64,000 bases of DNA from Hyphomicrobiales bacterium (GTDB taxonomy: Bacteria; Pseudomonadota; Alphaproteobacteria; Rhizobiales; Rhizobiaceae). Below are positions 46,807-56,154 of this stretch, piece after piece; within the stretch, counting starts at the first letter, position 1; each line of letters begins with the position of its first letter. The position numbers and the translations under genes were made by a program. The notes under the pieces were generated by a model that was given only the letters and a program-made list of their open reading frames with translations, did no database searches and had not been told where the DNA came from. The stretch lies in assembly GCA_900472925.1 (NCBI GenBank), contig UCJU01000019.1, forward strand, positions 62,001-126,000, read 5' to 3'.

Positions 46807-47523
46807 ATGATCATCATTGCAGGCCTTGGCAACCCCGGCACGCAATATGCGAGCAACCGGCACAATATCGGCTTCATGGCTGTCGATGCCCTGCAGCGCC
46901 TGCCCTCTTTTTCCCCCTGGTCGAAGAAGTTCAAGGCCGAGATTTCCGAGGGGGAAATTGCCGGTGAGAAAGTGCTGCTGATAAAGCCGCTGACGTTCAT
47001 GAACCTATCCGGCGAAGCCGTTGGCGAAGCCATGCGCTTCTACAAGGTAAAAATCTCAGACATCATCGCCATCCATGATGAGCTGGATCTTGTCGCCGGT
47101 CGCGCCCGCATCAAGACCGGCGGCGGCCATGGCGGTCATAACGGGTTGAAATCCATCGATGCCCATTGCGGTAAGGACTATCGTCGCCTGCGCCTCGGCA
47201 TTGGCCATCCCGGAGACAAGGAACGTGTGAATGGCCATGTGCTCGGTGATTTTTCCAAAAGCGACAAAGTCTGGCTGGAACCATTGATCGACGCCATCGC
47301 CGACAACTCCGACATGCTAATCAAGGGCGACGATTCGCAATTGATGAATAAGCTCGCACTGGCCGTGGGTGTAAAATCGGAAGAGAAAAAAGCGTCAGCC
47401 CCGGCAAAGCCCGCCGCGCAATCGCACATCCATCAGGCCCGCAATTCGGCCCAACCGAAGAAGCTTCCTGAAACAGGACCGATGGCCGAGATGCTGAAAC
47501 GGATGTTCGGCAAGAAGGATTGA
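46807..47523 (+). CDS. pth: Peptidyl-tRNA hydrolase
   Basis: A 238-residue enzyme that frees tRNA from drop-off peptidyl-t[28 protein letters not shown] (catalytic Asn and His, about residues 3-27, written here in pieces: GLGNPG, NRHNIGF) and [15 protein letters not shown] (about 101-115) with the catalytic Asp in [10 protein letters not shown] are intact. A 45-residue Lys/Ala/Pro-rich tail beyond the usual 190 residues is common in Alphaproteobacteria. Confidence 0.95.
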   Translation: MIIIAGLGNPGTQYASNRHNIGFMAVDALQRLPSFSPWSKKFKAEISEGEIAGEKVLLIKPLTFMNLSGEAVGEAMRFYKVKISDIIAIHDELDLVAGRARIKTGGGHGGHNGLKSIDAHCGKDYRRLRLGIGHPGDKERVNGHVLGDFSKSDKVWLEPLIDAIADNSDMLIKGDDSQLMNKLALAVGVKSEEKKASAPAKPAAQSHIHQARNSAQPKKLPETGPMAEMLKRMFGKKD

Positions 47524-47642
47524 GATGGCAGCACGCCTGCGTTTTGCTGCTTGAAACTTCGTCCCGCATCCCCATTTCACGCTGATGATAAAATCAAACG
47601 CGTTTCCCCGGTCGGTCTCTTCACAGCCAGAAACCACGTCGC

Positions 47643-48269
47643 ATGGATGAGGCGTCGCACCATCAGACCATGGCGGCCGCGTTGAAGCGCCTGCCGGAAG
47701 GTTTGCCCGATAAGATCACTTTGGAGGCCCTGCTCGACAAGCTTGGCGATCAGGCCATCGCCTTCGTGCTCGTCGTCTTTGCCATTCCCGCTATAATCCC
47801 CACGCCCGGCATTCCCGCCGGGATGATCTTCGGTACGGCGCTGGCCATCCTGTCGCTCCAGATCGTGTTTGGCTCGCGGACGCTGAAGCTGCCCGGTTTT
47901 CTAGGCCGCCTTTCGGTATCGCGATCGATCATCCAAATGACGGCGGACAAGGCAGCACCGCGTCTGGCGAAGCTGGAAGCATTGCTCCGCCCACGCGGCC
48001 ATGTACTGGCGAAATATCTGGGGCATGTCTCGATTGGTATCGTGATTTTTCTGATGGCTGTGCTGATCGCGCTGCCTATTCCCTTCGGCAACATGCTTCC
48101 GGGTCTCGCGGTCCTGGCCATCGCGCTTGGCTTGGCCCAACGAGATGATCTCGCTGTTTTGACGGGTCTTGTGCTTGCCATCCTCTCCGTACTGACGAGC
48201 GTGGCGATCATCTATGGCGGCTGGTCTTTAATTTCAGCTTGGTTCGGCACGGGTCAGACGACGGTATAA
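47643..48269 (+). CDS. ExoD-family membrane protein
   Basis: A 208-residue protein of the ExoD family: a cytoplasmic start (LPEGLPDKITLEALLDKLGDQA), then four or more hydrophobic segments with FAIPAIIPTPGIPAGMIFGTAL and LIALPIPFGNMLPGLAVLAIALG, the paired proline-rich blocks of the family. Sinorhizobium ExoD affects exopolysaccharide production and alkaline tolerance; the mechanism is unknown. It sits between pth and ychF on the same strand. Confidence 0.87.
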   Translation: MDEASHHQTMAAALKRLPEGLPDKITLEALLDKLGDQAIAFVLVVFAIPAIIPTPGIPAGMIFGTALAILSLQIVFGSRTLKLPGFLGRLSVSRSIIQMTADKAAPRLAKLEALLRPRGHVLAKYLGHVSIGIVIFLMAVLIALPIPFGNMLPGLAVLAIALGLAQRDDLAVLTGLVLAILSVLTSVAIIYGGWSLISAWFGTGQTTV

Positions 48270-48384
48270 ACCGCTTCATTTGCGGGGAATCCTGATGGTT
48301 TGCAGCAACAAGGCTTGACCTTGCCCGACCCTTTCCGCAAAAGGCTCGCTAACGGAATTCTTTAGATAGAGGCAGGTTCAAGCC

Positions 48385-49488
48385 ATGGGCTTTAAATGCG
48401 GTATCGTCGGTTTGCCCAATGTCGGCAAGTCCACACTCTTCAACGCGCTGACGAAGACAGCGGCGGCTCAGGCGGCAAACTATCCTTTCTGCACAATCGA
48501 GCCCAACACCGGCGAAGTGGCCGTTCCGGACCCACGCATGAAGGTGCTGGCCGACATTGCCGGTTCCAAGGAAATCATCCCCACCCGCATTTCCTTCGTG
48601 GATATCGCCGGTCTGGTGCGCGGCGCCTCCAAGGGTGAAGGTCTTGGCAACAAGTTCCTCGCCAACATCCGCGAAGTCGACGCCGTCGTCCACGTTCTGC
48701 GCTGCTTCGAAGATGACGATATCACCCACGTCGAAGGCCGCATCAACCCGGTTGGCGATGCCGATACGATCGAAACCGAACTGATGCTGGCTGATCTGGA
48801 GAGCCTTGAGCGCCGTGTCGAACAGACTCGCAAGCGCGCCTCTTCCAAGGACAAGGATTCGCTGGCGCAGCTGCCTGTCATGGAAGCGGTCATCAAGCTT
48901 TTGAACGAGGGCAAGCCTGCGCGCTTGCTGTTGAAGACACTTGCAGATGACGAGATCGAAGTGCTGAAGGGTCTGAACCTTCTGACCTCCCATCCCGTTC
49001 TTTACGTCTGCAACGTGGCGGAAGCCGATGCCGTGGATGGCAACGAGCACACCAAGGCCGTAGCCGATATGGCAAAGGCACAGGGTGCGGAATGCGTGAT
49101 CATTTCTGCAGCCATCGAATCCGAAGTCGCGCAGCTTCCTGAAGAAGAGTCCAAGGAATTCTTGTCAGCTCTGGGTCTGGAAGAAGCCGGCCTCGACCGC
49201 CTCATCCGCGCGGGCTACCAGTTGCTCGACCTTATCACCTATTTCACCGTCGGCCCCAAGGAAACGCGCGCATGGACGATCGTGCGCGGCACCAAGGCAC
49301 CGGGTGCCGCTGGCGTCATCCACACGGATTTCGAACGCGGCTTCATCCGCGCCTTCACCATTGCCTATGACGACTACGTAGCCTTCAAGGGTGAAGTCGG
49401 CGCCAAGGAAGCCGGTAAGGGCCGTGACGAAGGCAAGGAATATGTCGTGCATGACGGCGACGTCATTCACTTCCGTTTCAACACCTGA
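48385..49488 (+). CDS. ychF: Redox-regulated ATPase YchF (Obg-like)
   Basis: A 367-residue TRAFAC-class P-loop protein that binds ATP rather than GTP and interacts with ribosomes. G1 is GLPNVGKST (residues 8-16), G3 is DIAGLVRGASKGEGLGN, and the specificity motif reads NVAE (CNVAEAD, about residue 205) where GTPases have NKxD. The C-terminal TGS domain ends VVHDGDVIHFRFN. It ends with its own terminator. Confidence 0.96.
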   Translation: MGFKCGIVGLPNVGKSTLFNALTKTAAAQAANYPFCTIEPNTGEVAVPDPRMKVLADIAGSKEIIPTRISFVDIAGLVRGASKGEGLGNKFLANIREVDAVVHVLRCFEDDDITHVEGRINPVGDADTIETELMLADLESLERRVEQTRKRASSKDKDSLAQLPVMEAVIKLLNEGKPARLLLKTLADDEIEVLKGLNLLTSHPVLYVCNVAEADAVDGNEHTKAVADMAKAQGAECVIISAAIESEVAQLPEEESKEFLSALGLEEAGLDRLIRAGYQLLDLITYFTVGPKETRAWTIVRGTKAPGAAGVIHTDFERGFIRAFTIAYDDYVAFKGEVGAKEAGKGRDEGKEYVVHDGDVIHFRFNT

Positions 49489-49507
49489 ACCGACATCCAT
49501 CGGACGA

Positions 49508-49536
49508 AAAGGCCCGCGCTTCGTCGCGGGCTTTTT
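49508..49536 (+). terminator. Terminator of ychF
   Basis: GCCCGCG CTTCGT CGCGGGC followed by TTTTT. Confidence 0.85.
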
Positions 49537-49632
49537 CATTTGAGGTCAGCTTTTCCAACACTTTTACCTTTACGTAAAAGATAGAGTTACGCTACGTTTG
49601 CACACACATCTCAGCGAAGGAGGAGTTCGCCG

Positions 49633-50091
49633 GTGAAATATGCGTTCGAGGATTTCACGCCAGGCAGGAGCTTCCCGCTTGGACCCAAGACGGTAACGGC
49701 AGATGAGGTCATCGACTTCGCTAACGAATTCGACCCGCAACCCATGCACATGTCCGAAGAAGCGGGCAAGGCAAGCATTCTGGGCGGGTTGGCAGCCTCC
49801 GGCTGGCACACATGCGGGATGTTGATGCGCATGACCGTTGACAGCTACCTTGGCCAGTCGCCCTCTCAGGCAGGCCTCGGTGTCGATTATGTCGAATGGA
49901 AAAAGCCCGTGCTTGCCGGGGACACACTGAGCGGAACATCGATAGTGCTGGAGCAGCGCGTGTCCCGATCCCGGCCGGAGATGGGTGTCGTCAAACTGCG
50001 TCACGAGTTGCAGAACCAGCGCGGCGAAACGGTCTGCGTGGTGGAACTGAACGCCATGTTGGCCACAGGCATCGAGAAGGCCGCGTCATGA
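49633..50091 (+). CDS. MaoC-family hotdog dehydratase-like protein, first of pair
   Basis: A 152-residue single-hotdog protein. The hydratase 2 motif is seen as DFANEFDPQPMHMSEEAGKAS (Asp and His dyad, residues 30-50 region) and LAASGWHTCGMLMRM. Such proteins hydrate enoyl-CoA or act as R-specific dehydratases. It starts with GTG at 49633 behind AAGGAGGAG, and overlaps the next MaoC gene by four bases (ATGA). Confidence 0.88.
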   Translation: MKYAFEDFTPGRSFPLGPKTVTADEVIDFANEFDPQPMHMSEEAGKASILGGLAASGWHTCGMLMRMTVDSYLGQSPSQAGLGVDYVEWKKPVLAGDTLSGTSIVLEQRVSRSRPEMGVVKLRHELQNQRGETVCVVELNAMLATGIEKAAS

Positions 50092-50555
50092 GGTTCATCG
50101 AGCTATACCCGAGTGATGTCAGGATCGAGCTCGGCACCGTGCGTTTCTCAGCGGAATCGATTATCCGCTACGCCGAGAAATTCGACCCGCAGCCCTTCCA
50201 TCTGGATGCTGGCGCGGCAAAAAATTCGATCTTCGAAGGGCTTTGCGCCTCCGGCTGGCAGACCAGTGCGTCCTGGATGAAATGTTTTCTGGATTATTGG
50301 GCAAGGGAAGTCGCAAGACTTAACGCACAAGGTATAGCGCCACCCAAACTCGGCCCGTCGCCCGGGCTGCGCAATCTCAAATGGCTGCGTCCTGTCTATG
50401 CGGGAGATGACGTGACCTATTTCACCACCATGACGGCATCTCGTCCGCTGGCCTCCCGGCCGGGCATGCATATGAACACGACGCTCAACGAAGGCGTCAA
50501 CCAGCATGGCAAACCGGTGGTGACGTTCGAGAGCAATGTTCTGGAATTCGAGTAG
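50088..50555 (+). CDS. MaoC-family hotdog dehydratase-like protein, second of pair
   Basis: A 155-residue hotdog protein related to its upstream neighbour: YAEKFDPQPFHLDAGAAKNS and LCASGWQTSASWMKCF correspond to the same motifs, with Asp and His kept. The ATGA overlap with the first gene shows translational coupling, so the two probably form a heteromer or act on linked substrates (inference). No pathway partner is visible nearby. Confidence 0.87.
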   Translation: MRFIELYPSDVRIELGTVRFSAESIIRYAEKFDPQPFHLDAGAAKNSIFEGLCASGWQTSASWMKCFLDYWAREVARLNAQGIAPPKLGPSPGLRNLKWLRPVYAGDDVTYFTTMTASRPLASRPGMHMNTTLNEGVNQHGKPVVTFESNVLEFE

Positions 50556-50578
50556 GCTCAGCATCGACCGTTGGACGG

Positions 50579-51301
50579 TCAGTTGCGACCCGTCCATAAG
50601 GGAAGTCCTGTGGCTTCGGCCACCGCAGGGTCGGCTGTGTAGACCGGCAGGCCCTTTGCCCGCATGTCCATCAATGCGGCAAGGTCAGGTCCACTATGAC
50701 CCCTGTCCAGATTTTCGACGTTATAGATGTGCCCCTTCGAGGCTGGATTGATTCCGGCGATCACCACGGCCTCCGCCCCACTCTGAAGCGCCAGCATGAC
50801 GCCGATGACGCCGTTGGAAAACTTGGCCTGACGATCAACCTCCAAATTCACCTTGCCGGTGATGGCTCGCACGAGCGCAATACGGGGATTGCGGCTCGCA
50901 ATGTGAAGCTCGTCATATTTGTAGTTAAAGCGACCAAGTCCACTCTTCAGCCGACTTTTGCTATGCTGCCACAGCAACACATACAGCTTTCCGGTGCTTT
51001 CCCCGTTCAGGACGCGGCGAACCTCTTTTGCATTGGTGTTGGTGCCTTCAATCTGGTTGAACGTCATCAACGTGATGTCAGGCTTTTCCACGCCCCATTT
51101 TTTCGCGACGATCTGCGAGGCATTGACGGATATCGTCGCATATGACCGGTCGAAACCGACGGGCATTGACGAGTGCGGAGCCGACCCCACGACGACGACC
51201 TTTCGACCTTGCAGCGAAAGATCGACCCAAGGATCTGGCCTTTTTAAAAAATACCACAGCGATCGGAAAATCTTCGATCTGATATCCTTTAAATTGCTCA
51301 T
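50579..51301 (-). CDS. Conserved protein of unknown function, possible nucleotide-sugar fold
   Basis: A 240-residue protein. The block KVVVVGSAPHSSMP with YATISVNASQIVAKKWGVEKPD, and later GAEAVVIAGINP, recall Rossmann-like DUF115 or GT29-like proteins found in surface-glycan loci, but the resemblance is weak and I do not assign a function. No signal peptide or membrane helix is evident. The ATG at 51301 has GGAG eight bases upstream; a reading 27 codons longer lacks such a site. It lies 93 bases downstream of apt. Confidence 0.55.
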   Translation of the reverse strand: MSNLKDIRSKIFRSLWYFLKRPDPWVDLSLQGRKVVVVGSAPHSSMPVGFDRSYATISVNASQIVAKKWGVEKPDITLMTFNQIEGTNTNAKEVRRVLNGESTGKLYVLLWQHSKSRLKSGLGRFNYKYDELHIASRNPRIALVRAITGKVNLEVDRQAKFSNGVIGVMLALQSGAEAVVIAGINPASKGHIYNVENLDRGHSGPDLAALMDMRAKGLPVYTADPAVAEATGLPLWTGRN

Positions 51302-51394
51302 GGAAGCTCCGAAATCGATTGATAAAAGAGCCTTCGCGCCAGATCGCAACAGGCTCAATGCATGGAGTGTGGGGATGATCAAGCGCTCCCAGGG

Positions 51395-51937
51395 TCAGTG
51401 CCCGGAAAACTCCACCAGCGTGCGCACTTCCACACCGAGATCTTCCAGCTTCTTGCGACCGCCAAGATCCGGCAGGTCGATGACGAAGCAGGCGGACACG
51501 ATGTCCGCACCCATCTGCCGCAGCAGTTTGACGGCACCTTCCGCCGTCCCACCTGTGGCAATCAGATCGTCCACCAGAATGACTTTTTCGCCCGGCTGCA
51601 CGGCATCCACATGCATCTCCATTTCATCCACGCCATATTCCAGGCTGTAGGCAACGCGAACGGTTGTGTGCGGTAGCTTACCCTTTTTGCGGATCGGCAC
51701 AAAACCGGCGGAAAGCTGGTGCGCGACCGCACCGCCGAGAATGAAGCCACGAGCCTCCATGCCTGCGATCTTGTCGATCTTGGTGCCTGCGTAGGGTTGG
51801 ACCAACTCATCGACCGCGCGACGAAACGCACGTGGATTACCAAGAAGCGTCGTTATATCGCGGAAGATGATCCCAGGCTTCGGATAGTCCGGAATCGAAC
51901 GAATGGCGGCAGAGAGCTCCGAAGCAATAACAGTCAT
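51395..51937 (-). CDS. apt: Adenine phosphoribosyltransferase
   Basis: A 180-residue purine salvage enzyme making AMP from adenine and [15 protein letters not shown] is the APRT N-terminal block, [18 protein letters not shown] follows, and the PRPP-binding loop is [18 protein letters not shown] (about residues 122-139). The length is normal. It lies downstream of petC on the same strand, but a strong terminator separates them. Confidence 0.95.
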   Translation of the reverse strand: MTVIASELSAAIRSIPDYPKPGIIFRDITTLLGNPRAFRRAVDELVQPYAGTKIDKIAGMEARGFILGGAVAHQLSAGFVPIRKKGKLPHTTVRVAYSLEYGVDEMEMHVDAVQPGEKVILVDDLIATGGTAEGAVKLLRQMGADIVSACFVIDLPDLGGRKKLEDLGVEVRTLVEFSGH

Positions 51938-52071
51938 GAAATTTCCGATGGTTTGTCAGTGATTGGCAGGTCTGGAGACCTTATCAACTCGAGCTATGCG
52001 AACCAACAGAAAATGCGGGGAAGTGTCGTCAAGTTATGGCGCCATCCAACGCTGTTGCTGCATCCGGCCAC

Positions 52072-52102
52072 AAAAAGCCCTCACGGATCATCCGTGAGGG
52101 CT
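52072..52102 (-). terminator. Terminator of the petABC operon
   Basis: On the minus strand AGCCCTCACGGA TGA TCCGTGAGGGCT, a perfect 12-base stem with a three-base loop, then TTTTT. It starts 26 bases after the petC stop. Confidence 0.9.
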
Positions 52103-52127
52103 GGTATCAGGCATTGGATAGAACCAA

Positions 52128-53015
52128 TCAGTGTTCTTTTCGGGAATATACAGACTTTTTCGTCAGGTAGATCAGTGCCGTGAAGATCAACAGAAACACC
52201 ATGACCATGAAGCCGGTGCGCTTGCGCTCTTCCAGATGCGGCTCTGCAGCCCACATCAGGAATGCGGCAACGTCCTGCGAATACTGATCCAGTGTCTGCG
52301 GGGTACCGTCATCATAGGTCACCTGATCCTTGCTGATCGGCGGCGCCATCTTTAGCGCGATCGCGCTTCCGAAATACGGATTGTAGTGCGTACCTTCGGC
52401 AACTTCGATGCCCGCTGGCGCATCCTGATAGCCAGTCAGCAGGGCGTGGATATAGTCAGGTCCACCTTCCTGGTAACCACCGACGAACGGGATCATATCG
52501 AACACGAACTGCGGAAAGCCGCGCTCGATCCCACGCGCCTTGGCCAGAAGCGACATATCCGGAGGAGCAGCACCACCGTTGGACGCTGCAGCTGCTTCCT
52601 TATTTGGATAGGGCGACGGGAAGTGGTCGGACGGAACGGCCTTGCGCGAGAACATCTCGCCATCTGCGTTCGGGCCATCCTGCACTTCGTATTCCGCAGC
52701 AAAGGCCTTAACCTGATCTTCGGAGTACCCCAGGCCTTCCAGTGTTCGGAAGGAGACGAGGTTCATCGAATGGCAGGCGGAACAGACTTCCTTGTAGATC
52801 TTCAATCCACGCTGAAGCTGGCCCTTGTCATATTTGCCGAACGGTCCTGCGAAAGACCATTTTTCTTCTTTCGGCTTGAGAATGGGGAAGTGCCCGCCCG
52901 CAATCGCATGTTCGGTCTGTGCCTTGAGATCGTGGGCTTCTTCCGCTGCCGAAACGGCAGAACCGAAACCACCCATGACGGCGATAAGCGCGATGCTCGT
53001 TACAAGCTTTTTCAT
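52128..53015 (-). CDS. petC: Cytochrome c1 of the bc1 complex
   Basis: A 295-residue heme protein of complex III, which passes electrons from the Rieske centre to cytochrome c in the periplasm. A Sec signal peptide ends near SAVSAAEEA (about residue 28). The heme motif is CSACHS (about residues 82-87), the axial Met lies in the later ALKMAPP, and a C-terminal membrane anchor is at about 265-285, ending in KKSVYSRKEH. The start is at 53015, 20 bases after petB; a longer frame to 53039 overlaps petB. Confidence 0.95.
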   Translation of the reverse strand: MKKLVTSIALIAVMGGFGSAVSAAEEAHDLKAQTEHAIAGGHFPILKPKEEKWSFAGPFGKYDKGQLQRGLKIYKEVCSACHSMNLVSFRTLEGLGYSEDQVKAFAAEYEVQDGPNADGEMFSRKAVPSDHFPSPYPNKEAAAASNGGAAPPDMSLLAKARGIERGFPQFVFDMIPFVGGYQEGGPDYIHALLTGYQDAPAGIEVAEGTHYNPYFGSAIALKMAPPISKDQVTYDDGTPQTLDQYSQDVAAFLMWAAEPHLEERKRTGFMVMVFLLIFTALIYLTKKSVYSRKEH

Positions 53016-53035
53016 TGTAATCGTCCCTCTCGCAC

Positions 53036-54319
53036 TCATATCTTCACCGCAGCCGCAGGGGCCGCAGCGGCCTTGCCATTCTTTTCCAGAACAGCCTCGG
53101 TGATGGAATTTGGAATACGCCTTGGCGTTTCAAACAGACCGAGAAGCGGCATGATGATCAGGAAGAAGCCGAAATAGTAGACCGTTCCAAGCTGCGACAG
53201 GGCAACGTAGAGTCCCTCTGCAGGACGCGAACCCAGCCAGCCGAGCATGATGGAATTCACAACGAAAATCGCGAAGAACATCTTGTACCATGGACGGTAG
53301 ACTGCAGAGCGAACCTTCGATGTGTCCAACCAAGGCAGGAAAAACAGCACGACGATCGCACCGAACATCACCAGAACGCCGCCGAGCTTGGAATCAATCG
53401 GCCCGACATTGAAGGTGATAGCGCGCAACATGGCGTAAAACGGCAGGAAGTACCATTCCGGCACGATGTGCGCAGGTGTCTTCAACGCGTCAGCCATGAT
53501 GTAGTTATCGGGGTGACCGAGGAAGTTCGGCATGTAGAACACGAAGTATGCGTAGAACAGCAGGAAGATGGAAACGCCAAGCGCATCCTTCAACGTCGCA
53601 TAGGGCGTGAACGGAACGGTATCCGTCTTGGTCTTCACTTCAACGCCGGTCGGGTTGGTCTGGCCGGTCACGTGCAGTGCCCAGATGTGGAGGATAACGA
53701 CACCCACGATCATGAAGGGCAGAAGATAGTGGAGCGCAAAGAAGCGGTTCAGCGTTGGCTGATCGACGGCAAAGCCACCAAGCAGGAACTGCTGGATCCA
53801 CTCGCCGACGCCCGGAAACGCGGTAAAGAAGCCGGTGATAACCGTTGCACCCCAGAACGACATCTGGCCCCAGGGCAGGACGTAACCCATGAAGCCCGTC
53901 GCCATCATCAGAAGGAAGATGACGCAGCCGAGAATCCAGAGGATTTCGCGCGGAGCCTTGTAAGACCCGTAATAGAGGCCACGGGCGATGTGCAGGTAAA
54001 CCGCGATGAAGAAGAACGACGCACCGTTGGCGTGCATGTAACGCAACAGCCAGCCGTGGTTCACGTCACGCATGATCTTTTCAACGGAGTTGAAGGCGAC
54101 CGTCGTTTCAGCGGCATAGTGCATGGCCAGCACGACACCCGTCAAAATCTGCACGATCAACATGACCGCAAGCATGGCACCGAACGTGTAGGCGTAGTTC
54201 AGATTGCGCGGCACCGGATAGGATATGAAGCTGTCATGAATCATACGTGGCAGCGGGAGGCGAGAATCGACCCATCTTTCGATACCGGTCGAGGGCTGGT
54301 AACTGGAATGACCACTCAT
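53036..54319 (-). CDS. petB: Cytochrome b of the bc1 complex
   Basis: A 427-residue membrane protein of about eight helices. The two bis-His heme pairs lie in helices B and D ([23 protein letters not shown] and [18 protein letters not shown]). The Qo site motif is [32 protein letters not shown] is unchanged from other bc1 b subunits. It is a separate gene here, not fused to cytochrome c1 as in Bradyrhizobium FbcH. It starts 13 bases after petA. Confidence 0.96.
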   Translation of the reverse strand: MSGHSSYQPSTGIERWVDSRLPLPRMIHDSFISYPVPRNLNYAYTFGAMLAVMLIVQILTGVVLAMHYAAETTVAFNSVEKIMRDVNHGWLLRYMHANGASFFFIAVYLHIARGLYYGSYKAPREILWILGCVIFLLMMATGFMGYVLPWGQMSFWGATVITGFFTAFPGVGEWIQQFLLGGFAVDQPTLNRFFALHYLLPFMIVGVVILHIWALHVTGQTNPTGVEVKTKTDTVPFTPYATLKDALGVSIFLLFYAYFVFYMPNFLGHPDNYIMADALKTPAHIVPEWYFLPFYAMLRAITFNVGPIDSKLGGVLVMFGAIVVLFFLPWLDTSKVRSAVYRPWYKMFFAIFVVNSIMLGWLGSRPAEGLYVALSQLGTVYYFGFFLIIMPLLGLFETPRRIPNSITEAVLEKNGKAAAAPAAAVKI

Positions 54320-54332
54320 TTCAAATGTCCCC

Positions 54333-54911
54333 TTATCCGATCTTGATCACGGTATCGGATGAAAATGCGAAGGTCGGAATATGCAGGTTTTCCGGCGCTG
54401 GACCTTTGCGAACGCGGCCCGCAGTATCGTAGTGCGAGCCATGGCAGGGACAGAACCACCCGCCGAAATCGCCGGCTTGACCCAGCGGCACACAACCAAG
54501 ATGCGTACAGGAGCCAATCATCACGATCCAGTTTTCCTTGCCGGCACCGGCGGAACGATCGACGTCGGTTGCCTGCGCTGCGGGATCGAGGTTGGCATTG
54601 CGCGCAACCGGATCTTTCAGATCCGTCAGTTTGACCGCATTTGCTTCATCGATTTCTTTTTGGGTGCGGTTGCGAATGAAGATGGGCTTGCCGCGCCACT
54701 TCACTGTCAGGGACATGCCCGGCTCGACACTCGCCACATTGACCTCGATGGAGGCAAGCGCCAGTGTGGACGCATCAGGGCGCATCTGGTCGATGAAGGG
54801 CCATACGGCGGCACCGGCGCCAACGACGCCTGCCATACCTGTCACCAGATAAAGAAAATCGCGACGGGTCGGTTCACCCGTAGCGTCATGATCATTAACG
54901 TGCTCACTCAC
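54333..54911 (-). CDS. petA: Rieske iron-sulfur protein of the bc1 complex
   Basis: A 192-residue 2Fe-2S subunit. [20 protein letters not shown] (residues 15-34) is a twin-arginine signal anchor. The cluster-binding boxes are CTHLGC and CPCHGSHYD (about residues 131-136 and 151-159). I start at the GTG at 54911, the normal family N terminus (SEHVNDHD), which has GAGG 12 bases upstream. A 12-codon ORF with a strong ribosome binding site ends two bases before this GTG. Confidence 0.95.
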   Translation of the reverse strand: MSEHVNDHDATGEPTRRDFLYLVTGMAGVVGAGAAVWPFIDQMRPDASTLALASIEVNVASVEPGMSLTVKWRGKPIFIRNRTQKEIDEANAVKLTDLKDPVARNANLDPAAQATDVDRSAGAGKENWIVMIGSCTHLGCVPLGQAGDFGGWFCPCHGSHYDTAGRVRKGPAPENLHIPTFAFSSDTVIKIG

Positions 54912-54913
54912 CG

Positions 54914-54952
54914 CTACACCATCCTCTGCGCTGATTTTGTTGAAAGTCGCAT
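54914..54952 (-). CDS. Possible 12-codon upstream ORF coupled to petA
   Basis: On the minus strand GGAGG stands four bases before an ATG at 54952. The frame reads [12 protein letters not shown] and stops with TAG two bases before the petA GTG, in another frame. The strong ribosome binding site and the tight spacing suggest translational coupling that feeds ribosomes to the weak petA start. Chance is possible because the ORF is so short. Confidence 0.35.
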   Translation of the reverse strand: MRLSTKSAQRMV

Positions 54953-55218
54953 GAGTCCTCCAGCTCTGTTTTGATCCAAGACAAACTCGATCCCCCAAGT
55001 CTCGGTCACTGCGCGACGATTAAATTCGCGCCTATTCTGCTTGATCGCAAAATATGCCGGACCTTGGCAAGAGGAAAGCACACAAAGCTGCCGTAATTCT
55101 GCCTTGTGAGCCATTTTTCTGCGCCTTTTCCGACAGAGCTGTCCATCCTGCAACATTGTGCGGCACATTGGCGCGTGATAATCACGGCAAGGGAGAGCCG
55201 ACAACTGGGGTTTTGATT
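54953..55218. other. Divergent intergenic region before petABC
   Basis: It lies between the petABC operon start and the endonuclease/phosphatase-type gene, so it should hold promoters for both. An open frame from 55054 runs into the latter gene, but its first 55 codons do not look like protein. I cannot place a clear promoter. Confidence 0.4.
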
Positions 55219-56154
55219 TTGAAAGCTAGGCTCGCCTGCGTCGCCGCTTCTGCGCTCTTCCTTGCGCTGCTGGTCATAAGTATCCGATATCTCATGGATT
55301 CCTGGCTGTTGGCCTTCGTCAACAGCTTTCAGCTTCACATTGCCGTTCTTGCTGCAATCTTCGCGTTGCTATGCCTTCTTGTCCTCCACTCGCGCGTCTT
55401 CATTGTGCTGCTGGTCTGGGCTCTGATGTTGTGCGCACACGCCGTTTATATGCATCGCGAATTCGTAACAGACGCATTTGTCCCGACAGGCGCAAAACCC
55501 TTCCGGCTCTTGTCTTTCAATGTGCTGATGGAAAATTCGCGCAATGCCGAATCAATCGCCGACACCATTCTAACCTCGAAGGCCGACGCCGTTTACGTGA
55601 TGGAAGCCGCCGCGCTGACAAGTGTCCTGCCGCGCTTGCAGCAAACCTACCCATACAGGCTGGGATGTGGTGAAGGGACGCAATCCTGCGATCTGCTGAT
55701 TCTTTCGAAGCGACCGCTCGGTGGCGCCCGCATCAGCAGCCTGAGTTATGTCAGCCGGGACCGCTTCGGGATGGCGACGCTCGATCTCGACGGCGTGAAG
55801 CTGACGCTCGCGGCCGCCCATCTGGCAAAGCCATATTTCGATGAATATCACCGCAACGAGTTGAGCCGCATCAGGTCGGCCTTTTCGTCGGTCACCGGAC
55901 CTCTGATCCTGGGCGGTGATTTCAACTCTGCCAGCATTGCACCTGACATGGAGGATTTCCTGCTGGCCACCGATTTAAAAAAAGCGCCGTGGGAACCGGC
56001 AACATGGCCGATAGAGGCGGGTCAATTCGGCATCGCCATCGATCATATCTTCGCTAGAAAGCCTGCCACGTTGATGAAGATGGAGCGTCTGCCTGATAGC
56101 CTCGGCTCCAACCATTACGGGCTGGTCGCAGACTTCGTGATTGCCGCGCCTTAA
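55219..56154 (+). CDS. Membrane-anchored endonuclease/exonuclease/phosphatase family protein
   Basis: About 311 residues. Three hydrophobic helices in the first 85 residues precede an EEP domain: RLLSFNVLMEN (residues 95-106), DLLILSKRPL, LGGDFNSASI (metal Asp/Asn), IDHIFARK and the final SLGSNHYGLVADF with the catalytic His. Substrates in the family range from DNA to phospholipids; the membrane anchor favours an envelope role. TTG at 55219 behind GGGG is my best start, but TTG at 55213 is close. Its stop overlaps the stop of the convergent ABC gene (TTAA). Confidence 0.8.
   Translation: MKARLACVAASALFLALLVISIRYLMDSWLLAFVNSFQLHIAVLAAIFALLCLLVLHSRVFIVLLVWALMLCAHAVYMHREFVTDAFVPTGAKPFRLLSFNVLMENSRNAESIADTILTSKADAVYVMEAAALTSVLPRLQQTYPYRLGCGEGTQSCDLLILSKRPLGGARISSLSYVSRDRFGMATLDLDGVKLTLAAAHLAKPYFDEYHRNELSRIRSAFSSVTGPLILGGDFNSASIAPDMEDFLLATDLKKAPWEPATWPIEAGQFGIAIDHIFARKPATLMKMERLPDSLGSNHYGLVADFVIAAP

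Noticed and set aside
55054-55218. N-terminal extension of the endonuclease/phosphatase-type protein
   Set aside because: The 55 codons are Cys/His/Arg-rich and unlike a signal or membrane segment; the first hydrophobic helix begins right after the TTG at 55219.
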